Shown here: piece after piece, positions 25,951 through 32,123 of the stretch | How the letters are laid out: every line of letters begins with the position of its first letter | Position numbering within the stretch: position 1 is the first letter of the stretch | NCBI GenBank assembly: GCA_945888475.1 | Contig: CAMDAB010000032.1 | Location: 1 to 32,123 of the forward strand | Reading direction: 5' to 3' | DNA: 32,123 nt | Origin: Saprospira grandis DSM 2844 | GTDB lineage: Bacteria; Bacteroidota; Bacteroidia; Chitinophagales; Saprospiraceae | Translations under genes and position numbers: made by a program | Notes under the pieces: model-generated | What the model saw: only the letters and a program-made list of their open reading frames with translations | What the model was told of the DNA's origin: nothing | Databases searched by the model: none

Positions 25951-26535
25951 ATGGATATAGCATTGAAAATCAGCTCGGTAAAAGATTTGCCTCAAACAGC
26001 CGAAGAAAAAGAGGCAGTACTCATCGGTGCCTGTTTACGCGAAGAGCGTTGGGCGCAAAAACAGCTATATGAAACTTATTATGGCCGACTTTTGACGATT
26101 TGTCTCCGCTATTCAAATAACAGTGAAGATGCTCGCGATATCCTCAATGAAGGCTTTGTAAAGGTTTTCCGATTTTTGGACCGTTACAAAATAGGTACCT
26201 CACTCGATGGCTGGATGAGGAGAATTATGATAAATAGCTCTATCGATTTTTATCGTAAAGAAATGCGACACAGATCTGATGACATCGAAACAGCAGAGTA
26301 CAAAATTGCAGAGGATACTGATATTGCTAGCAACTATACAGCTCAAGAAATTCTCAAGGCAATTCAGTTGTTACCACCTGCGTATCGTGCCGTTTTCAAT
26401 CTCTATGCTATCGAAGGTTACTCACATAAAGAAGTAGCCGATGCCTTGGGGATAACAGAAAGCACATCAAGGTCAAATCTTGTAAAGGCAAGGGTAAAAC
26501 TGAAAGATATGCTCAACAAACTTGGTCTGATTTAA
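25951..26535 (+). CDS. ECF-type RNA polymerase sigma-70 factor
   Basis: This 194-residue protein has region 2 at about 33-105 (WAQKQLYETYYGRLLTICLRY, DARDILNEGFVKVF, GWMRRIMINSSIDFYRK). Region 4 is at about 133-190, with the helix-turn-helix YSHKEVADALGITESTSRSNLVKARVKL. There is no region 1.1 or 3, as expected for ECF sigma factors. It is followed after 34 bases by a one-helix protein with a barrel-like C-terminus. That arrangement is frequent in Bacteroidota and suggests the partner controls or responds to the sigma factor. Confidence 0.93.
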   Translation: MDIALKISSVKDLPQTAEEKEAVLIGACLREERWAQKQLYETYYGRLLTICLRYSNNSEDARDILNEGFVKVFRFLDRYKIGTSLDGWMRRIMINSSIDFYRKEMRHRSDDIETAEYKIAEDTDIASNYTAQEILKAIQLLPPAYRAVFNLYAIEGYSHKEVADALGITESTSRSNLVKARVKLKDMLNKLGLI

Positions 26536-26569
26536 TTTTAAGAATGAACCCGCACTGATCAAATACTAT

Positions 26570-27955
26570 ATGAACAAAGATTTTAACGAAATAGATAAGT
26601 TGGCTAAAGATGCTTTTGAAAACTATGAAGTCGATTTCAATCCTGAAGATTGGAATAAGATGGAGCAGAAATTAAACAAAAAAGAACATCTCATGCCATA
26701 TATTTGGCTTTACAAAGGAACTGAAGCCTTCATTTTTCTGCTCATTATTTTTACTACTTTCAATATATTTTATACATATAATGAAAAAGGAAATGATAGC
26801 AATGTAAATAATCAACAACTCACAACAAATGACAAGACTTTCCAAAAAGAAGGATTTATAAGTTCTAATGATTTGAATAAAACTGTAATTTCTGAAGGTA
26901 ACTTAAACGAAGGGCAAGTCAAAAAAAATGCTGAAGTAAATAATTCTACGAAGGAAGAAAAAAATAATAATCAACTCAATAGCGCCACGAATACAGGTAG
27001 AGAAAATGTTTCTAATTCCGATTCAAGGTTTCCAAAGGCTGAAAATGCTGCGCAAAACTTGTTGAATGAAACTCCTTTTAACAATTTTACAAATGGTTTA
27101 TTTAGCAATAATAAATCTACCGAGGTTGAAAACAACGCTGTAAATTTATTCCTTGCTGAAAATAAAGCTTCAGTTAAAGAAAATAAATCTGAGTATCAGC
27201 TTATCAAAATTGATCCTATCAAACTGACGAAGAAGCATTTGAACCCAGGCGATGGGGTAGAGGAGGGCAAAGGTTTTGGCATCAGATCTAATTTCAAATT
27301 TCCAAAACTTTACCGCCGACAAATGCGTGCAGCAATTTATGCCGGTGCTGATATCAATTTTAACAATGTCCTCGGTCAGGGAAAAATCGGATTTAGCTTT
27401 ACAGGTTTAATTGAACAAGAAATTTCAGACCGTTTTGCAATTCGTAGCGGCTTACAAATTAGCCATAAATCATTCGAAAATGTCTACACTACGGAATATC
27501 TAAATCCATTTGACGAAAATAGTGTTATCCTTTCTGAAATTACACGAAACACTAAGCTTGCTATAGTATCTATGCCCATTCATCTTAATACAGTGCTTTA
27601 TCGTGATGAAAAATGGAGAATTAGCCTTTCAATCGGTATTGCTGCGGGCATGCTGACCAACCGAATTGTTAGTGGAACCCAACGTTCAAGTGTAGCACAA
27701 TCGTCAGGTACTATTACCAATATCAGTGAAATAAATGGCAATTCTTACCGCAATGGAGCTTTACAAGGTGGAAATGCTGCGCAAAACTTTTTCATGGCAG
27801 CATCTTTGGGTGCAGACGTAGAAAGACAATTGGGCGATAGAGTTACTCTTTTTGTTCAACCAATGTTTATCCATAACATCAACAGGCTGGGAGCTGACAA
27901 AGAGCGCTACGGACAAATTTCTCTGAATGCCGGCTTAAAGGCTGTCATCAGATAA
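26570..27955 (+). CDS. One-helix protein with beta-barrel-like C-terminus, probable sigma partner
   Basis: The protein has 461 residues and no cleavable signal. The first 45 residues are charged, with FENYEVDFNPEDWNKMEQKL, a motif typical of proteins encoded next to Bacteroidota ECF sigma factors. A single membrane helix follows (about 50-70; EAFIFLLIIFTTFNIFY). Residues about 72-235 are an Asn/Lys/Glu-rich, low-complexity linker. From about 245 to the end the sequence alternates polar and hydrophobic residues (AAIYAGADINF, KIGFSFTGLIEQEI, FAIRSGLQIS, ISLSIGIAAGML, LFVQPMFIHNI, ISLNAGLKAVIR), like an outer membrane beta-barrel of the PorT type. It may hold the sigma factor through its N-terminus. 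This role is inference; the two genes are probably one operon. Confidence 0.75.
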   Translation: MNKDFNEIDKLAKDAFENYEVDFNPEDWNKMEQKLNKKEHLMPYIWLYKGTEAFIFLLIIFTTFNIFYTYNEKGNDSNVNNQQLTTNDKTFQKEGFISSNDLNKTVISEGNLNEGQVKKNAEVNNSTKEEKNNNQLNSATNTGRENVSNSDSRFPKAENAAQNLLNETPFNNFTNGLFSNNKSTEVENNAVNLFLAENKASVKENKSEYQLIKIDPIKLTKKHLNPGDGVEEGKGFGIRSNFKFPKLYRRQMRAAIYAGADINFNNVLGQGKIGFSFTGLIEQEISDRFAIRSGLQISHKSFENVYTTEYLNPFDENSVILSEITRNTKLAIVSMPIHLNTVLYRDEKWRISLSIGIAAGMLTNRIVSGTQRSSVAQSSGTITNISEINGNSYRNGALQGGNAAQNFFMAASLGADVERQLGDRVTLFVQPMFIHNINRLGADKERYGQISLNAGLKAVIR

Positions 27956-27982
27956 TTATTTAATAGATTCATTTTATGGTTT

Positions 27983-28013
27983 AAAAACAGCTTCAAAACG
28001 GAGCTGTTTTTTT
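27983..28013. terminator. Bidirectional terminator between convergent genes
   Basis: AAAAACAGCT and AGCTGTTTTT form a 10-bp stem with T runs on both sides, so it can stop transcripts from either strand. Its right arm touches the stop codon of the minus-strand gene at 28012. Confidence 0.82.
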
Positions 28014-28497
28014 ATTTGATCAGATTCAGGATTTCTGTAAATGTGCCCCTTCGCTTTAATTCCAAATTTAATTTTTCTAAGATCAAATCAGCCTCCTTTT
28101 TTGTACAAATAAAATCGGTTAATTTATTTTTTTGAATCTTCATACCATCATTTTCTATAATGATAAAAAGCGCATCGTTAAGACCCTGAAATTTCAAAGT
28201 CAAATTTTCCGGAAAGAAAAAAACTTTTGAATAGGATATTTTAACGATTCGGTAGCTAAAACCAAGAAAAATCTTTCTTATTTGTATTGTATCATCCTCA
28301 AGTCTTATCTCAATATTAAATGCCCTTCTGAAACTGAAATATACAGCAACAAAGGCTATAATAAGCAGCCACTTTAATCGGAATAAAAATAAGATAAGGC
28401 CTCCTCCCCAAAGCAGTAAAAAAAGTATCAACAGCCAACGGTATTTGTTAAAATCACGCAGATTTGAACTGTTAATAACTATTTTCCGATCTCCCAT
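28012..28497 (-). CDS. Small membrane protein of unknown function
   Basis: The protein has 161 residues. Two hydrophobic helices (about 20-38 and 42-57) come after a short polar N-terminus and are followed by a beta-rich soluble part (IEIRLEDDTIQIRKIFLGF, YSKVFFFPENLTLKFQ) and a C-terminal amphipathic helix (KKEADLILEKLNLELKRR). This layout resembles small PH-like membrane proteins, but I cannot name a family. Its ATG overlaps the stop of the preceding repeat-protein gene (TAATG), which points to translational coupling. Confidence 0.65.
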   Translation of the reverse strand: MGDRKIVINSSNLRDFNKYRWLLILFLLLWGGGLILFLFRLKWLLIIAFVAVYFSFRRAFNIEIRLEDDTIQIRKIFLGFSYRIVKISYSKVFFFPENLTLKFQGLNDALFIIIENDGMKIQKNKLTDFICTKKEADLILEKLNLELKRRGTFTEILNLIK

Positions 28498-31400
28498 TAT
28501 TCTGTTTTAATGATCTTATAAACTGATTTTAAATTATTCGATTTCAAGAAATATATTCCTGCAGGCGCTTCAAAGTTGACAATGATTGTATGCTTATTCA
28601 GCTCATATCTGGCCAATATCTCCTGACCTGCAATATTGTAAATGCTGAAGCTTTGCATCTCAGCGTTCATGCCCAAATCGATTGTAAAACTACCTTTGTT
28701 GGGATTTGGATAAATGTTCAAATCAGGGTTGTGCTCCGATCTAATTGTTGAAATCGTAATCTGATTACAAGCCGAACTTGCAGAACAGCCCGATGCTGTA
28801 ATTTGTACATAATAAGCACCACTTACAGTTGCCGTATAACTCTGACTATCGGCCCCAATAATAGGCTGATTGTTGCTGCAATCGAACCATTGATATTGTG
28901 CAAAATCCTCATTTGCCGTTAATGTTAAGCCGTTTTGACTTATACTTGTGTCTATATTTGTGATATTTATACTAAGATTCAATACTGAATCACAAGCATC
29001 GATACTACTCAAAATTTGAGTATAGTTACCAGACTGGTAATAGGTCTGGCCATTTAAAACCAGACTGTCACAGGCAGTTAAGCTAAGGTTTTGCGTTGAA
29101 CTTGTACCTATGTTCAGATTCAAAGTTAAAATAGAATCGCAACCATTTGAATTAGCTAGGGTTTGTGTGTATACCCCAGTCTGAGAATAGCTTTGGCCAT
29201 TCACAGTTATGCTGTCGCAAGCATCGAGTGTAACTGAAGCGGATGAACTGTTACGAATAGTTATATTAAGAATAAGCACCGAATCACAGCCGTCGTATGC
29301 TCTGAGTGTTTGCAAAAAAGTTCCCGATTGTGTATAGGTAACATTAAAAAGACTTAAACTATCGCAGGCTGTGAATGTCAGGGTTTGGTACGAAGACTGG
29401 CCAATGTTCAAATTTAAGGTCAAAACAGAGTCGCAACCGCTAGAAGCCGTAAGTGTCTGCGTATAAGAACCCGACTGTGTGTAAGTTTGGCCATTGATAT
29501 TGAGGCTATCGCATCCGAAACGGCTAATTGATGCAGAAACAGGCGTGCAATTGGTACATTGACCAAAGACCCAGCCACTGGTATTGCCATTGTTGATGCT
29601 GTTTTTTGCGGTCCATACAGCTCCACCCGTAGCATTATTGTCCCGAAGGTACAGAAATTCAGCACAGATATTTCCGGTACTTTTTGACAAATTGGCCTGA
29701 TTACCTGCAGTAGAAGATTGAATTTCAATAGGAAACCCTCCTGTGCCTATGGCTATAAAATCGTTCAAGATGCTTTGCGTGCTTCCCGATGCAAGGGTAT
29801 AAGTTCTACCAGGCTGAAGCTGCAGTCTTCCATAACTGTGATTGCCATTGATATTGGCATCCGATTTAAAAACAACAGAATTAAAGCTGCTGTTATTTGA
29901 ACTGATGATGGAAGCGGTAGTGGTGCTGTCTGTAAATTCAACATCGTAAAAAGTCAGATTGTTGGCATAACGGATATCTGGAGAACCGGATGAGGTTAAT
30001 TTGATTAAGGATGTTCCGGCATTTAATACAAAAGAATTGTTATTCACCCACCATGACCAAGTTGAACCAGTAATGGTTACCAAAGAAGAACCCAGATTTA
30101 AGGTAAAAGGATTGTTTGCGCTTGCATAAAATGCACCGACTGTAATGTTAAAATTATTGGTACTAAAGGCTCCTCGAACAAGATGAATCCAACTATTATT
30201 TCTGAAGTTATCGGTAATCACCCAGCTACCACCTCCGTTGAGGTAAATGTACTGATTAAAAACTTTTCCAGATGATTTTATAATGTTGCCGGTTTGTGTC
30301 GATTCGAAATAAATCTCACCACTATAAGTCAGTTGCATGCTGTCGCAGAGCGATAACGAACCAAAAAGGCTAAGCGTATTTGGGCCGGCACCCGAAAGGA
30401 CAGGATTGTTCAGTGTAGTCCATGTCATATTTTTACAGGAGGCAAGTACGTTTATATTAACCGATTGACCAGCTGATGAGAATGAATTTGTATCAAAAAA
30501 TACATCATCCTGAAAAGTGGGAGGACATTGTGGGCCGTTGCCTCCGCTGCTAAGTGCCCAATGATTGGCATCGTTCCAGTTTCCGCTGCCGCCAACCCAA
30601 TAGAGCTGTCGGGCGGATGAAACATTGATATTCCAACCAATATTATTGCCTAAATCAACAGCATTGCTGGCATTGAAAACTGCTCCTCCATTGGCGGCCA
30701 TATCTTTTAGCTGAACATAATCAATACTTACAGTGCCGCTTGTTTTTGATATCGTTGCCCTTGTGCCCGCAGTAAGAGACTGCAAGCTCAACAAAGCTGT
30801 GCAGCTGCCATTTGCATTGAGATTTACCACTGTTTGAGTACTATTTGCCTGGAACTGATACAATTTACCAGCGCTCAAGGTCAGTGTTTGATAGTTGTGA
30901 CTGCCATTAAGCGTTCCATTTCCAAAGAAAGTGACTGAATTGAAAGCGGAGTTGTTAGAACTAATAATCGAGGCTGTTGTATTAGCAGCTGTAAATTCAA
31001 CATCGTAAAAATTAAGATTATTGGCATAGCGAATATCGGGTGAACCGCTTGATGTTAAACTGATTCTGGATGTTCCGGCATTCAAAACAAAACCCGTATT
31101 ATTTACCCACCATGCCCAGGTAGATCCTGTAATTGTAACCAATGAGGAGCCCAAATTTAAAGTAAAAGGATTGTTTGAACTTGCATAGAATGCACCAACA
31201 TTGACATTATTATTGTTTGTGTTGAGCGTTCCTTTTACTAGGTGAACCCAACTGTTATTCTGAAAATTATCCTGAAATGTCCAACCGCCACCGGCCCCAT
31301 TAAAATAGACATATTGATTAAAACTCTTTCCGGACATTGTAATGGTTTTTCCCGGACTTGTTGCTTCAAAATAAACTTCACCGCTGTAGCTAAGTGTCAT

Positions 31401-32123
31401 AGTCGAAGCAAATCTAAGCGAACCGTAAATTCTCGTTGTATTGGAAGATGGTCCGGCCAAAGTTGGATTGTTAACATTGGTCCAGGTCATGTCTTTGCAG
31501 GAAGCATCGGTATTGACAGTCACGGTTTGACTTGCCGCACTGAATGAATTTTGATCAAAAAAAACATCGTCTTGAAAATTTGGCGGACAATTAGGCACTG
31601 TTCCTCCGCTACTCAAAGCCCAATGATTGGGGTCTGACCAGTTTCCGATGCCGCCAACCCAAAATAATTGACGAGGCGTGGGTCCGTTAATTGTCCAGCC
31701 GCTGTTATTGCCTAGATCGATGGAATTGTTGGCATTGAAACTTGCTCCCCCTATTGCACGAATGTCTTTTAATTGCAGATAAGATAAATTAACAGAACCC
31801 GAAGTTTTTTGTATTGTTGCCTGTGTGCCTGCAGTAGTTGATTTTATGCTAATATTTTCTGAACAGGTGCCAGGAGCAATCAGGTTTGTAATATTTTGAG
31901 TACCACCAGACTGTAACTGATAATTTTTTCCTGCACTAAGATTTAATGTTCCAATAGTATGACTGCCATTTATAATGCCATTGCCTGCAAAACTTAGATT
32001 ATTGAAATTACTGCCTGTTGAACTGATGATACTTGCTGTGGTTGCAGCCGATGTAAATTCAACATTATTAAATGTGAGATTATTTGCATAACGAATATCG
32101 GGCGAGCCTGTGGATGTAAGCCT
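28497..32123 (-). CDS. Very large T9SS-exported repeat protein, 5' end outside the window
   Basis: The frame is open to the right edge (1208 residues visible). The ATG at 31616 lies inside a repeat and is not the real start, because the same repeat pattern continues upstream. Three copies of a 354-residue unit (the first incomplete) carry WVGGSGNWNDANHW, CPPTFQDDVFFD, GSPDIRYANNL and TASIISSNNS. Then come four 49-residue repeats of the type CDSxxxNGQTYxQSGxYTQTL...GCDSxLxLNLNI. An Ig-like stretch (YQWFDCSNNQPIIGADS) is next, and a type A sorting domain (IYPNPNKGSFTI, GIYFLKSNNLKS) ends the protein. A secreted or surface-held adhesin is likely. No catalytic motif is visible. Confidence 0.88.
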   Translation of the reverse strand, partial: RLTSTGSPDIRYANNLTFNNVEFTSAATTASIISSTGSNFNNLSFAGNGIINGSHTIGTLNLSAGKNYQLQSGGTQNITNLIAPGTCSENISIKSTTAGTQATIQKTSGSVNLSYLQLKDIRAIGGASFNANNSIDLGNNSGWTINGPTPRQLFWVGGIGNWSDPNHWALSSGGTVPNCPPNFQDDVFFDQNSFSAASQTVTVNTDASCKDMTWTNVNNPTLAGPSSNTTRIYGSLRFASTMTLSYSGEVYFEATSPGKTITMSGKSFNQYVYFNGAGGGWTFQDNFQNNSWVHLVKGTLNTNNNNVNVGAFYASSNNPFTLNLGSSLVTITGSTWAWWVNNTGFVLNAGTSRISLTSSGSPDIRYANNLNFYDVEFTAANTTASIISSNNSAFNSVTFFGNGTLNGSHNYQTLTLSAGKLYQFQANSTQTVVNLNANGSCTALLSLQSLTAGTRATISKTSGTVSIDYVQLKDMAANGGAVFNASNAVDLGNNIGWNINVSSARQLYWVGGSGNWNDANHWALSSGGNGPQCPPTFQDDVFFDTNSFSSAGQSVNINVLASCKNMTWTTLNNPVLSGAGPNTLSLFGSLSLCDSMQLTYSGEIYFESTQTGNIIKSSGKVFNQYIYLNGGGSWVITDNFRNNSWIHLVRGAFSTNNFNITVGAFYASANNPFTLNLGSSLVTITGSTWSWWVNNNSFVLNAGTSLIKLTSSGSPDIRYANNLTFYDVEFTDSTTTASIISSNNSSFNSVVFKSDANINGNHSYGRLQLQPGRTYTLASGSTQSILNDFIAIGTGGFPIEIQSSTAGNQANLSKSTGNICAEFLYLRDNNATGGAVWTAKNSINNGNTSGWVFGQCTNCTPVSASISRFGCDSLNINGQTYTQSGSYTQTLTASSGCDSVLTLNLNIGQSSYQTLTFTACDSLSLFNVTYTQSGTFLQTLRAYDGCDSVLILNITIRNSSSASVTLDACDSITVNGQSYSQTGVYTQTLANSNGCDSILTLNLNIGTSSTQNLSLTACDSLVLNGQTYYQSGNYTQILSSIDACDSVLNLSINITNIDTSISQNGLTLTANEDFAQYQWFDCSNNQPIIGADSQSYTATVSGAYYVQITASGCSASSACNQITISTIRSEHNPDLNIYPNPNKGSFTIDLGMNAEMQSFSIYNIAGQEILARYELNKHTIIVNFEAPAGIYFLKSNNLKSVYKIIKTE
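28926..29513 (-). repeat. Four tandem 147-bp units (49 residues each) in the repeat protein
   Basis: Each unit begins with CDS and repeats it 26 residues later (for example CDSLNINGQTYTQSG then GCDSVLTLNLNI). The Cys pair in every unit could form a disulfide. The period is exactly 147 bases (C codons at 29513 and 29366 checked). Confidence 0.9.
29561..32123 (-). repeat. Tandem 1062-bp units (354 residues) in the repeat protein
   Basis: The WVGG codons of consecutive units lie 1062 bases apart (near 31657 and 30595). Similarity is visible in the DNA as well as in the protein. The first unit is cut by the window edge, so the true copy number is unknown. Confidence 0.88.

Noticed and set aside
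31616..31618. ATG as start of the giant repeat protein
   Set aside because: The same repeat pattern (WVGGIGNWSDPNHWAL) continues in frame upstream to the window edge.

Overview
The window looks like aquatic Bacteroidota DNA. The evidence is a SusC/SusD pair, C-terminal sorting domains for the type IX secretion system (T9SS) on several exported proteins, promoter boxes of the TAnnTTTG type, few Shine-Dalgarno sequences, and a flavobacterial-type proteorhodopsin. No rRNA, tRNA, CRISPR array, insertion sequence or phage gene was seen.

Layout. Bases 1-2706 (minus strand) carry a two-gene unit: an exported LolA-like protein and a BNR-repeat (sortilin-like) protein cut by the left edge. Bases 2958-16112 form a beta-glucan (laminarin-type) utilisation locus. 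On the plus strand are a GH3 beta-glucosidase, a FucP-type sugar transporter, a Nudix-fold transcription regulator and a T9SS-exported protein of unknown function. On the minus strand are SusC, SusD, a PKD/CBM-like surface lipoprotein and a GH16 lipoprotein. A 15-bp palindromic core (TTGTAAAA, then A or T, then TTACAA) lies upstream of the exported protein and of susC, with a weaker copy upstream of GH3. These sites probably define the regulon of the Nudix protein.

Bases 16557-19368 (plus strand) are a retinal phototrophy cassette: a green-type proton-pumping proteorhodopsin followed by a single 670-residue ORF. That ORF joins a CrtY-type lycopene beta-cyclase to a Brp/Blh-type beta-carotene 15,15'-dioxygenase, so one polypeptide should convert lycopene to retinal. 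A strong terminator hairpin sits between the two genes and leaves no room for a promoter. This fusion is the most notable object in the window.

The rest is mostly housekeeping and surface genes: pdhB, a Cys-rich exported protein, a FISUMP-domain protein, a small T9SS cargo protein, fabH, a subtilisin-like protease with a long insert, and an ECF sigma factor with a one-helix protein ending in a beta-barrel-like domain. At the right edge a small membrane protein overlaps a very large T9SS repeat protein by one base; the large protein is cut by the right edge.

Working model (inference). GH16 cuts beta-1,3-glucan at the surface, SusCD and the PKD/CBM lipoprotein bind and import oligomers, GH3 releases glucose in the periplasm, and the MFS carrier takes it up. 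Light-driven proton pumping from the neighbouring cassette could support the energy-dependent uptake steps.
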